A stretch of DNA of 64,000 nt from Kumtagia sp044326205. GTDB taxonomy: Bacteria > Pseudomonadota > Alphaproteobacteria > Rhizobiales > Rhizobiaceae. The notes beneath the pieces were generated by a model. The model searched no databases. It was not told the DNA's origin and saw only the letters and a list, made by a program, of their open reading frames with translations. The position numbers and the translations under genes are program-made. Location of the stretch: contig NZ_JBIRCY010000013.1 of the NCBI RefSeq assembly GCF_044326205.1, positions 1-64,000 of the forward strand. Direction: 5' to 3'. Shown piece after piece: positions 24,002 to 31,894 of this stretch; position 1 is the stretch's first letter; each line of letters begins with the position of its first letter.

Positions 24002-24745
24002 TCACGTCTCCAGCAGTTCGCGGACCGACAGCCAGCGGCAGGCAGGCACCGTCAGTTCGAACAAACGATTCAGGAAATCCCACGCCGCTTCGTCATGAAC
24101 GAGGTGATGCGTCAGCAGGCCGATCGGCGGCGGACCGGGATCGGCCAGCGCCGCGTCAAGTTGCTCAACGATCTCGCCGACAAGGACGCCATGGTCGCTG
24201 CAGCCGCGCGTGCCGTGCCAGTCGATGATGTCCACTGTGCTGTTGACGATGCGGATCGGGGCCGGTTTCGGCTTACCGAACACCGACAGGCCGCGATAGC
24301 CGAGGCCGGTCAGTTGCGGGATGAGCGCGGCGTCGATGCGGTTCCAGGGCGGCACCAGCAGCGGCGCCGACCGCGCACCGAAAAGATGCTCGATCCGATG
24401 CAGCGCCTGCGCGAGTTCGCCGAGCACGATCCCGGCCGGGCGATGCAGGCCGAGTTCCTGCTTCTTGGCCTGCGGCGGGGCGTAGTTCTCATGCGACCAG
24501 CCGTGGACCAGCGCGGTGACGTGCGGCTTGTTCTCGACATGGCGCGCCAGGGCCTCCCCGGCATGTGCCGGAATGACGGCGAGGCCGAGCGGCAAGCCAT
24601 GTCTTGCGGTGAGGGCGACAATCCGGTCGAGCGCCGGGGTTGGCTCGACCGCGTCGTCGTCGCGCAGCCAGAAGCTTGGCCGCCGTCCGGCATCGCGCCA
24701 CCGGCCGAGCGCTTCATTCAACGGCCGCCAAGTTGCATCAATCAT
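24002..24745 (-). CDS. Polysaccharide deacetylase-like (NodB-fold) protein
   Basis: 247 residues. It has a carbohydrate-esterase-4-like core: RPSFWLRDDDAVEP supplies the Asp pair, GLPLGLAVIP a core strand, and LVHGWSHENYAP the HxxxH metal motif (about 80-84). Later elements are LVPPWNRIDAALIPQL and GLLTHHLVHDE. No signal peptide is present, so it may act in the cytoplasm, unlike secreted chitin deacetylases. Its ATG overlaps the stop of the glycosyltransferase gene before it (ATGA at 24742-24745), so the two are coupled. It would remove N- or O-acetyl groups from a glycan precursor. Confidence 0.75.
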   Translation of the reverse strand: MIDATWRPLNEALGRWRDAGRRPSFWLRDDDAVEPTPALDRIVALTARHGLPLGLAVIPAHAGEALARHVENKPHVTALVHGWSHENYAPPQAKKQELGLHRPAGIVLGELAQALHRIEHLFGARSAPLLVPPWNRIDAALIPQLTGLGYRGLSVFGKPKPAPIRIVNSTVDIIDWHGTRGCSDHGVLVGEIVEQLDAALADPGPPPIGLLTHHLVHDEAAWDFLNRLFELTVPACRWLSVRELLET

Positions 24746-25818
24746 GGTTCGAACCTCGCCAGCAAGGATTTGAGCATCGCGGCAGCCTTTTCCAGCGAAC
24801 GTTCCTCCAGCACGAAACGCCTGGCCACGGCGCCCATCGACCAGCGCAGGCCTGCTTCGGCAAGCAGGCGGCGGATTGCGCCGGCATAAGCATTCGAGTC
24901 CGGCGGCGTCAGCAGGCCGGTTTCGCCGTCGCGCACGACCTCCGGCACGCCGGCTATCGCCATTGCCGCGACTGGCAAACCTATCGCTTGCGCCTCAAGG
25001 TAAGCCAATCCGAACGCTTCGCCGAAACCCGGCCAGACATAGATGTCGCTTGCGGCGAGGATCGCCGGCACCTCTTCAGGCTTTTGTTCGCCGAACCACT
25101 CGATCCGTCCCGGCTCGAAGGCGGCAAACAGGGACCCCACCTCGTCACTACATGGCCCATCGCCGACGATGACGAGCGTCCACGGCAGGTCGGCGCAAAT
25201 CGCCAGCGCGTCGGCCAGCATCCGGTAGCTCTCCAGCTTGTCGCCGGGGCGCATCATGGCGACCGTCACGAGACGCGGCGGCGTCGAACCCAATGCGACG
25301 GACGTGAAGAGCGACGTGTCGATGAAAGGCGGCAGCATGGCGAGCTGCTCCGCGCCGACCACGCCGAGCAATCCTTCGCGGTCGCGTTCAGTGAAGCAGA
25401 TATTAAGCGCCGCTTGCTCCAGCCCGCGCCGGACGATCGCCTGTGCCTCCGCCCACGGTCCAGCATCGCGGCTGCGCGTATAGGACGCCTCCGCCGTGAC
25501 GTAAGGGATGCTGAACGCTTCGGCCAGCGGAGGACCGAGATAGTCCGGCGCTTTGTAGTATGTGTGGTAGCAGAAGAAGAGGTCGGGCCCGTCACCGGCC
25601 CGCCACTCGGCGGCAATCCGCGCGGCCTCGGCCTCGCCTTCCGCACGCCTCGCAGAAAAATCCTCGAGCGATGCCGCATAGCCGCGAAACCTCGAAGCAA
25701 GAAAAACCGTATGTCCTGCAAGGCGCATCGCCTGCATCAGCAGCCGCGCCATAAGCCGGTCGCCCGAGGGCACCGGGTGATCCGGCGGCTTCAATGGTGC
25801 ATGGAAGGCGATGCGCAT
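24742..25818 (-). CDS. Glycosyltransferase family 4
   Basis: 358 residues with a GT-B fold. The N-terminus reads MRIAFHAPLKPPDHPVPSGDR, with the SGDR loop usual in GT4. The C-terminal half has LVTVAMMRPGDKLESY, WTLVIVGDGP, IEWFGEQKPEEVPAILAASD, WPGFGEAFGLAYLEAQAIG (EAFGLAYLE carries the catalytic and donor-binding Glu pair) and GETGLLTPPD. It is coupled by overlap to the deacetylase gene. The pair is convergent with the MBL hydrolase gene and divergent from the DUF3095 gene. Confidence 0.9.
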   Translation of the reverse strand: MRIAFHAPLKPPDHPVPSGDRLMARLLMQAMRLAGHTVFLASRFRGYAASLEDFSARRAEGEAEAARIAAEWRAGDGPDLFFCYHTYYKAPDYLGPPLAEAFSIPYVTAEASYTRSRDAGPWAEAQAIVRRGLEQAALNICFTERDREGLLGVVGAEQLAMLPPFIDTSLFTSVALGSTPPRLVTVAMMRPGDKLESYRMLADALAICADLPWTLVIVGDGPCSDEVGSLFAAFEPGRIEWFGEQKPEEVPAILAASDIYVWPGFGEAFGLAYLEAQAIGLPVAAMAIAGVPEVVRDGETGLLTPPDSNAYAGAIRRLLAEAGLRWSMGAVARRFVLEERSLEKAAAMLKSLLARFEP

Positions 25819-25915
25819 GCCGCATGCCTATGCCGGGGCGTACAGCCAAGTCAATTTGGCCAGGACGGACACGCGGTTCGACCCCATATAAAAGGAAATA
25901 TGCTAGGAAACGCCG

Positions 25916-27079
25916 ATGGACAGCAGTCTCAGTTTCAACGACCCGTTCTTCGCCAGCATTCCGGCCTTCTCCAAGTTCGAAGGCGTGGTGGACGCGGAGA
26001 ACTACCGTCCGCTTCCCGACGACTGGGCTCTGGCAACCACGGATATCGTCGGCTCGACCAAAGCCATCCAGGCCGGCCGCTACAAATCGGTGAACATGGC
26101 CGGCGCCAGCGCCATCTCGGCACTGCTCAACGCGATCGGCCGCCACGACCTGCCCTTCGTGTTCGGCGGCGACGGAGCCGTGGTGGCGTTTCCGGACCAC
26201 GCGATCGCCGCGGCGAAAACGGCACTGGCCGCGACCCAGGCATGGGTGGCCGACGAGCTCGACCTCACCTTGCGGGCCGCTCTTGTGCCGATGAAGGAAA
26301 TCCGTCAACGCGGCCTCGACGTCCGCGTCGCCATGTTCCGCGCCAGCGAGAACGTCTCCTATGCCATGTTCCTTGGCGGCGGTACGAGCTGGGCAGAAGC
26401 GGAGATGAAGGCGGGCCGTTTTGCCGTTCCCGCGGCTCCGAGCGGCACGCGGCCGGACCTGACCGGGTTGTCCTGCCGCTGGAACCCGATCGAGGCGCGG
26501 CGCGGCGACATCGTCTCGATCATCGCCGTGCCGGCGGCCGGCGGCAGCATGCCCGAATTCCAGAGACTGGTCACCGACGTCGTCGCGATCGTCGGCGAGG
26601 AGGAAGACGCGGGGCACCCGGCAACGACGGACGCGCTGAGCTTCAGCTTTCCGCCGAAAGGGCTGGAAGCGGAAGCCAGGGCGATGGCGCCGAAGGGCAA
26701 GCGGCTCTGGCCGAAGCTCGTAATCCTCGGACAGATGGCGCTGATCAAGGTGCTTTATGCCACCGGGTGGGACCTCGGGCGGTTCAACGCCAGGCGCTAT
26801 GTTCAAGAAGTGTCGGAAAACTCGGATTTCCGAAAATTCGACGACGGGCTCAAGATGACCGTCGACCTCGACGAGACGCGCTTCCGCCGGGTCGAGGAGC
26901 GGCTGAAGCGGGCCGAACAGGCTGGCGTCTGCCGCTACGGCCTGCATCGCCAGAACTCGGCGCTGATGACCTGCATCGTCGTGACACCGATGGAGCACGA
27001 TCATATCCATTTCGTCGACGGCGCCGCGGGCGGCTACGCGATGGCGGCAGCAAGCCTCAAGGCAAAGGCGGCGGCATGA
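25916..27079 (+). CDS. DUF3095 protein with cyclase-like domain
   Basis: 387 residues matching DUF3095. The N-terminal part resembles a class III nucleotidyl cyclase half: ATTDIVGSTKAI with metal-type Asp43, GRYKSVNMAGA, and FVFGGDGAVVAFP with Asp86. It lacks a recognisable N-x3-R transition-state pair, so activity is uncertain. The C-terminal part has MTVDLDE and CRYGLHRQNSALMTCIV segments. Proteins of this type are soluble and of unknown function. It is followed 51 bp later by the FkbM gene and a genuine-looking class III cyclase, so it may be a partner or pseudo-enzyme regulator of the latter. Confidence 0.8.
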   Translation: MDSSLSFNDPFFASIPAFSKFEGVVDAENYRPLPDDWALATTDIVGSTKAIQAGRYKSVNMAGASAISALLNAIGRHDLPFVFGGDGAVVAFPDHAIAAAKTALAATQAWVADELDLTLRAALVPMKEIRQRGLDVRVAMFRASENVSYAMFLGGGTSWAEAEMKAGRFAVPAAPSGTRPDLTGLSCRWNPIEARRGDIVSIIAVPAAGGSMPEFQRLVTDVVAIVGEEEDAGHPATTDALSFSFPPKGLEAEARAMAPKGKRLWPKLVILGQMALIKVLYATGWDLGRFNARRYVQEVSENSDFRKFDDGLKMTVDLDETRFRRVEERLKRAEQAGVCRYGLHRQNSALMTCIVVTPMEHDHIHFVDGAAGGYAMAAASLKAKAAA

Positions 27080-27130
27080 AAGCATCGGAGACTTCAAAAG
27101 CGCTTGGGCGGCCGGCGAGGCTAAACGTTC

Positions 27131-27922
27131 ATGAATGATTGTCCTCGTGTCGCGGATTTGAAAACCGTCGGCATCACCTATGCCGGACACACCGTGCTTC
27201 TCGCCGACCTGCCCGAATACCGGAAATTCTACAAAAAGCTGTCGGCGGGGCTTTGGGAGCCTCGAACCCTCAAGGTCTTGTCGCGGTATCTCGACCGCGA
27301 CACGGTGATGATCGATATCGGCGCCTGGATCGGGGTAACGACCTTCTTCGCCGCACAGATCGCCAAATCGGCGGTCGCCGTCGATCCGGACCCGAAATGC
27401 ATAGCGATCCTCGAAAGCCTGGCGGCCGGCAATCCGGATGTCACAGTGCTCCAAGGGGCGCTGTCGGACCAGCCTTCGGTTGCCATCCATGCTGTCGACG
27501 GCTTCGGCAGTTCGGAGACCAGCGTGCTCGACATCGGCAACGGCGAGTGCGCGGCGTCTCCCGGCATCAGCCTCGACGAGATCATGCGCCATGCCTCCGG
27601 CTCACCAGCCTTCGTCAAGATCGATATCGAAGGCTATGAATATGCGATGGCCGACCAACTGGCCCGGCTGAAGGATTTTCCGGTTCGGGCCGTTCACATG
27701 GCAGTCCATCCGCAGCTTTACGAGAAAAGTCTCGGCGGCAACCGCTTGATGCGCCGGCTGCGGACGGCGCTTGCAACCTGGCGGATCGGCCGCAAGTTCG
27801 GCGAGTGTTTTTCCGGTCCTTGGCTGGTTAAATACCCGAACCTAGCCACCTATATAGTCTTCGGAATCGTCTTCCGCTCCACCCCACGGGGCGCTGATTT
27901 CCTTTTCGAACCGAAACGATAA
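27131..27922 (+). CDS. FkbM family methyltransferase
   Basis: 263 residues. The SAM core includes VMIDIGAWIGVTTFFAA (motif I, about 59-75), AVDPDPKCIAIL (motif II) and the FkbM hallmark FVKIDIEGYEYAM (about 165-177). FkbM enzymes put O-methyl groups on polyketides or on sugars of surface glycans. In a glycosyltransferase/deacetylase neighbourhood the second is more likely. It lies between the DUF3095 and cyclase genes (51 and 14 bp gaps), pointing to one transcript. Confidence 0.87.
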   Translation: MNDCPRVADLKTVGITYAGHTVLLADLPEYRKFYKKLSAGLWEPRTLKVLSRYLDRDTVMIDIGAWIGVTTFFAAQIAKSAVAVDPDPKCIAILESLAAGNPDVTVLQGALSDQPSVAIHAVDGFGSSETSVLDIGNGECAASPGISLDEIMRHASGSPAFVKIDIEGYEYAMADQLARLKDFPVRAVHMAVHPQLYEKSLGGNRLMRRLRTALATWRIGRKFGECFSGPWLVKYPNLATYIVFGIVFRSTPRGADFLFEPKR

Positions 27923-27936
27923 CCCGGAGAATCCGG

Positions 27937-29283
27937 ATGACAAACGCTGTGTCCCCCGAAATTTCCACGATCCTGATGGACAAGGTCGCGGACTGGCTAA
28001 CCCATTCGTCGCTGGCGGGCGACGATCTCGAAACGATGGTCCGCGGCTTCTGCGAGAGATTGGCGGCGGCGGGCATGCCGATCGCCCGCGTCCATCTGTC
28101 CTTCTCGATGCTGCATCCGCTTTACGACGCGCTCGGCTTCACCTGGGAGCGCGGCTCCGGTATGCGCGTCGAGGGTTTTCGGCAGAAACCCGGGCAGAGT
28201 TCCGACCGTTTCACGCGCAGCCCCTATTACCACCTGCTCACCAACAAGCTCGACCACCTACGCCGCCGCATCGACTATTCCGGCCCGTCCGAATTCCCGA
28301 TCTTTGACGACCTGAAGGAACTCGGCATCACCGACTACATGGCTTTCCGTCACCTTTTCAACGCGGGCAAGGACCAGGGCATGATGGGCTCCTGGTCGAC
28401 AGACGCCCCGTCGGGTTTCACTGAAGGCATGATCGCGGCGCTGCTGCGCGTCCAGAACCATTTGGCGGTGGCCGCCAAGATGGCGGTGCTCAACCGCCTC
28501 GCCGACAACATGCTGACCACCTATCTCGGCAACGACGCGGGAAAGCGTGTGCTCAGCGGCAACATCAGGCGCGGCCAGGGCGACACGATCCGCGCCGCGC
28601 TGGTGATGGCCGACATGCGTGGTTCGACCATGCTCGCCGAACAGGAAGGGCGCGAAGCCTATATCGACACGTTGAACCAGTTCTTCGACGCGATCGCCGC
28701 ACCCTTCAACCGGCGCGGCGGCCAGATATTGAGTTTCCTCGGCGACGGCTTCATCGCGGTCTATCCTTGCGACAGGCACCGCGAACCGTCGGAGATCGCC
28801 TGCCGGGCAGCACTCGGGGCCGCCTTCAAGGCAACGGCGCGGATGAGCGTGCTCAACGAAAACCGCAAGCGCCAAGGCCTGTCCGAGATCGGCTACGGCA
28901 TCGGGCTGCATGTCGGCAACGTCATGTTCGGCAATGTCGGCCTCAACGACCGGCTGACCTTCTCGGCTTTCGGCTCGGCGGTCAACGAGGTGCAGCGGCT
29001 GCAGACACTCACCAAGAAATATCCGCAGAACGTCATTGCCAGCCAGGACTTCGCAACCTATTGCGGCGGCGGCTGGATCACACTCGGCAGGGAGAAGCTA
29101 CGCGGCGTCAAGGAGAAATTAACCATCCTGCATCCAGATGCCACCGACATCAGCGAGCAGGATGACGACGGCACGTTCGAAATCAGCTATGACGGCGTGT
29201 CGGATGCCGAGCAGTTGATGCTGCTGCTGCGCAACGACGGGGGCGCCGGCATGGATTCCGGCAATGGAAAGGCCGTGCAGTGA
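27937..29283 (+). CDS. Class III adenylate/guanylate cyclase-family protein
   Basis: 448 residues, soluble. Residues 1-180 form an N-terminal sensory-type region without membrane segments. The catalytic domain (about 215-400) keeps both metal Asps (D226 in VMADMRGST, D270 in FLGDGFIAVYP) and the transition-state Asn350/Arg354 (AVNEVQRLQ). The two purine-recognising positions are unusual: the Lys four before D270 is Ser266, and the Asp/Thr seven before Asn350 is Ser343. Catalysis looks possible, but the base preference may not be plain ATP. The upstream gap is 14 bp, and the next gene starts inside its stop codon (GTGA). Confidence 0.88.
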   Translation: MTNAVSPEISTILMDKVADWLTHSSLAGDDLETMVRGFCERLAAAGMPIARVHLSFSMLHPLYDALGFTWERGSGMRVEGFRQKPGQSSDRFTRSPYYHLLTNKLDHLRRRIDYSGPSEFPIFDDLKELGITDYMAFRHLFNAGKDQGMMGSWSTDAPSGFTEGMIAALLRVQNHLAVAAKMAVLNRLADNMLTTYLGNDAGKRVLSGNIRRGQGDTIRAALVMADMRGSTMLAEQEGREAYIDTLNQFFDAIAAPFNRRGGQILSFLGDGFIAVYPCDRHREPSEIACRAALGAAFKATARMSVLNENRKRQGLSEIGYGIGLHVGNVMFGNVGLNDRLTFSAFGSAVNEVQRLQTLTKKYPQNVIASQDFATYCGGGWITLGREKLRGVKEKLTILHPDATDISEQDDDGTFEISYDGVSDAEQLMLLLRNDGGAGMDSGNGKAVQ

Positions 29284-30245
29284 AAATTGGATCGATCCGG
29301 ATGGCGACTTTCGCGGCGACGCTCTTGCTGGCAGCACCCGTCGCCGCCGAGCCCGGATCGGTCACCTTGCACGATAGTCTCGATGGGCCGGACTTCGCCG
29401 AAAGCGGCGGTCTCTACTATCGCGAGAACTACGAGCAGAGCGCCGGCAAGGTGGAATTCCAGAGCGAGATCAAGCGCAGCGGCGAAGGCGCGCTGAAACT
29501 CAGCATCAAGCCGCTGTGTGGGGCGGCCAGTGATGGCTGCAGCGAGCGCGCCGAGATCTGGGAGAAGACCGAACTGCGCGTGCCCTACAATGAGGGCGTC
29601 TGGTACGGCTTCGCGGTGAAATTCGCCGACCCGATCCCGCAGGACGACCATCGCTATCTGATCGCCCAATGGAAACGCGAGATCGACGCCGGCGCAGAAG
29701 GCGATTTCAGCCCGTTCCTGGCGATCCGCCTACGCAACGGAAAACTCTTCGCCACCGTCGAGACCAACTACATCAAGCCAATGGTGCAGCCGGCCTCGAA
29801 CGGTTCTGCAGGAGCATGCGGGTCCGGATCGACACCGGTCTGGCTCAGGCCGGAGACCAACCAGATGCGGGCGCTGGTGGCGACCCAGGCGGGCTGGACG
29901 GCCCAGGACGGCGCCATCTATGCCGCTTGCACTGACGCCATCCAGGTGATCGATCACGGCAACAAATTGCCCACCGCCGACTCCGGCTGGATCGACTTCG
30001 CCATCTACACCAAACCCGGCCCGGACGGCTCCGGCCACATCGAAATTTTCGCCAACGGCAAGCCGGTCGTCACCGTGAAGGGTCATATCGGCCACGCCGA
30101 CAAGGGGCTCGGCGAAAACCAGTATTTCAAGTTCGGCCCCTACCGCGCCGCACACACGACCGAGTGGACGCTCTATTACGACGATTTCCGCCGCTCGCCG
30201 AATTGCGCCGACGTGCTGGCCGATGGAAACTGCCCGGCGCTTTAA
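29280..30245 (+). CDS. Exported polysaccharide-lyase-like protein (heparin lyase I family)
   Basis: 321 residues. A Sec signal peptide (about 1-24, ending APVAA) leads into a beta-jelly-roll domain like the polysaccharide lyase family that includes heparin lyase I. Segments are YENYEQSAGKVEFQS-like, SERAEIWEK, VWYGFAVKFADPIP, YLIAQWKRE, WIDFAIYTKPGPDGSGHIEIF and NQYFKFGPYR. It acts in the periplasm or outside, probably cutting an acidic glycan. The GTG start overlaps the cyclase stop by 4 bp, so translation is coupled. Such lyases often trim or release the polysaccharide made by the same locus. Confidence 0.75.
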   Translation: MKIGSIRMATFAATLLLAAPVAAEPGSVTLHDSLDGPDFAESGGLYYRENYEQSAGKVEFQSEIKRSGEGALKLSIKPLCGAASDGCSERAEIWEKTELRVPYNEGVWYGFAVKFADPIPQDDHRYLIAQWKREIDAGAEGDFSPFLAIRLRNGKLFATVETNYIKPMVQPASNGSAGACGSGSTPVWLRPETNQMRALVATQAGWTAQDGAIYAACTDAIQVIDHGNKLPTADSGWIDFAIYTKPGPDGSGHIEIFANGKPVVTVKGHIGHADKGLGENQYFKFGPYRAAHTTEWTLYYDDFRRSPNCADVLADGNCPAL

Positions 30246-30285
30246 GCCCGCGAACGTCGCCTTCGGGAAATCGACCTATCGCCTG

Positions 30286-30308
30286 CCCGCGACCTCGCGG
30301 GAGGTATT
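30286..30308. terminator. Hairpin between convergent lyase and AlkD-like genes
   Basis: CCCGCGA and TCGCGGG (30286-30301) form a tight GC-rich stem, then AGGTATTTT follows on the plus strand. It lies 41 bp after the lyase stop and just beyond the opposing gene, fitting an intrinsic terminator. A second hairpin, GCCGGCGC with GCGCCGGC, follows at about 30317-30338 inside the end of the convergent gene. Confidence 0.5.
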
Positions 30309-30309
30309 T

Positions 30310-30990
30310 TCATCGAGCCGGCGCCTCCTTGCGCCGGCGAACCATCTCCGTGATCCAGAGCGAGGCGTAGGGTGGCGTGCAGCCAGGCGATGCCGGATAG
30401 TCGATGAGGACGGCAAGCCGCTTGCCGATCCCGATCGCCCGCTTGCGATATTCCGGGTGATGAATGCCGATCTCCGCAAGGCAATGGTTCATCGCCCACT
30501 GTTTGTAGTCGGGCGCCTGTTTCATCTCCGTCTCGATTTGGTCGAGCAGCGCGCTGAGATCGAGGCCCCCGGCGTTCTTGACGATCCTGTCGGTGGTTAG
30601 GCTCCAGCCGGCGCGGCCGACGAGGTCATCACCGTCCTTCCAGCGCAGACGCAATTCCTCGGCGTGGCGGCCGGGTTTCACCACGTTCACGACAAACCAG
30701 TCGAGCAGCTTAGGAGAGCGGATGTCGCGGATCATCGCGTCGAGCTCGGCTGCGGAGCAGGCTTTCGGCTTGCACACCAGGGTCGAGAGAAGGCGCGCGG
30801 CGGTATTGCCTGTCGCCCATAGCTGAAGCGCGAGTTCGTGCCGCGTCCTCAGCCGCTTGGCGAGAGCGCGAAGATGGCTGAGGTTGACGCCATGATCGTC
30901 ACCACGCCGTTCATTGGCTTCGCGCATTTTCGGATCTTCGAGTGCGGCGAGTTCGTTCAGGACGTCCTTGATTGTCGTGCTCGTTGACAT
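30310..30990 (-). CDS. DNA alkylation repair protein-like (AlkD/HEAT-repeat)
   Basis: 226 residues, mostly alpha-helical, matching the AlkD-type DNA alkylation repair family (PF08713-like). Key stretches are NLSHLRALAKRLR, LALQLWATGNTAARLLSTLV, SPKLLDWFVVNVVKP, GRAGWSLTTDRIVK and YKQWAMNHCLAEIGIHHPEYRKRAI. AlkD proteins excise alkylated bases with a HEAT-repeat shell. Whether the catalytic Asp equivalent is in LLDWFVV is plausible but unproven, and many relatives have no shown glycosylase activity. Monocistronic, with 289 bp upstream to the next gene. Confidence 0.78.
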   Translation of the reverse strand: MSTSTTIKDVLNELAALEDPKMREANERRGDDHGVNLSHLRALAKRLRTRHELALQLWATGNTAARLLSTLVCKPKACSAAELDAMIRDIRSPKLLDWFVVNVVKPGRHAEELRLRWKDGDDLVGRAGWSLTTDRIVKNAGGLDLSALLDQIETEMKQAPDYKQWAMNHCLAEIGIHHPEYRKRAIGIGKRLAVLIDYPASPGCTPPYASLWITEMVRRRKEAPAR

Positions 30991-31279
30991 GATGTCCCTT
31001 CGTCATGTTCCTTTCGTCTGGCCGACTTGGGAACTGCGGGCATCTCAAGCCTGCAACCCATCATAACCCAGGGGCGTGATAACAAAAACCGCTGAACGTC
31101 CCGCTCTTGACAGAAGAGGCGCATCGGCCCCGTATCGCTACGGTCGAGACATCGCGTCCCGGCGGTGGGGTCGACATGGAGGAAGTCGGCATCGGCTGCG
31201 CGCCGGCAATTGTGTAGCCCGACGCGAAATCGGCAGACAAGCGGAGCTTGCAGAAGAATAAATTCCAGGGAGGAGAAGC

Positions 31280-31741
31280 ATGGCATTGACCACCCAGACG
31301 ATGACGGACGAGCAGCGAAAATCCGTTGCGATCGAATATCTGAAAGCCTTCGACAATGGCGGCGTGACCTCGACCGGCGGGTCGATCCTCGACCTCTTCG
31401 CCGAGGATGCGCAGGTCTATTTCCCGAAATGGGGCCTGGCCAACGGCAGGGAGCAGATCGGTCAGATGTTCGGGGATGTCGGCGGCACGCTGAAGTCGAT
31501 CGTCCACCACTATTCGCATTTCAACTGGATATTCTCGGGCGGCGACCTGCTCGTCTGCGAGGGCACCAGCCATGGCGAACACCAGGACGGAACGTGGCGC
31601 GCCGGACTGCCCGAATGGCAGGCCGGACGCTGGTGCGACGTGTTCGAGATCCGCGACTGGAAAATCCAGCGCTGCTTCATCTATCTCGACCCGGACTATG
31701 CGGGTAAGGACACCGCGCGTTATCCGTGGATCAAGGTTTGA
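31280..31741 (+). CDS. NTF2/SnoaL-like protein
   Basis: 153 residues with the NTF2-like cone fold: a helix SVAIEYLKAFDNGG, then ILDLFAEDAQVYFPKWGLANGREQIGQMF, LVCEGTSHGEHQDG and WCDVFEIRDWKIQRCFIYLDPDYAG. Members include small enzymes and ligand-binding proteins, and no catalytic set is clear here. GGAGG lies 8-12 nt before the ATG. The upstream 289-bp gap has a TTGACA at 31107 but no matching -10 at good spacing. It precedes the peptide-type ABC operon by about 150 bp and may or may not be cotranscribed. Confidence 0.8.
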   Translation: MALTTQTMTDEQRKSVAIEYLKAFDNGGVTSTGGSILDLFAEDAQVYFPKWGLANGREQIGQMFGDVGGTLKSIVHHYSHFNWIFSGGDLLVCEGTSHGEHQDGTWRAGLPEWQAGRWCDVFEIRDWKIQRCFIYLDPDYAGKDTARYPWIKV

Positions 31742-31894
31742 TTTTTCAAGAAGCTGTCACCATTCGTGCGGTAGTCGAGCGGCGAGGCACCACGCTTCAC
31801 CCAAACTATCCACATGGCCTATGCAGTTCATTTACTGTCGGCTAGTGTCGCATCAGGGGACAACGTGACGGCAGTGGGGAGCGGTTGCGATAAG

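Noticed and set aside
24640..27138. 832-residue open frame on the plus strand
   Set aside because: It overlaps the deacetylase, GT4 and DUF3095 genes in other frames, and its composition is Arg/Gly-rich without domains.
31107..31136. TTGACA upstream of the NTF2-like gene as a promoter
   Set aside because: No acceptable -10 element at 16-18 bp; the closest AT-rich hexamer needs 19-20 bp and is weak.
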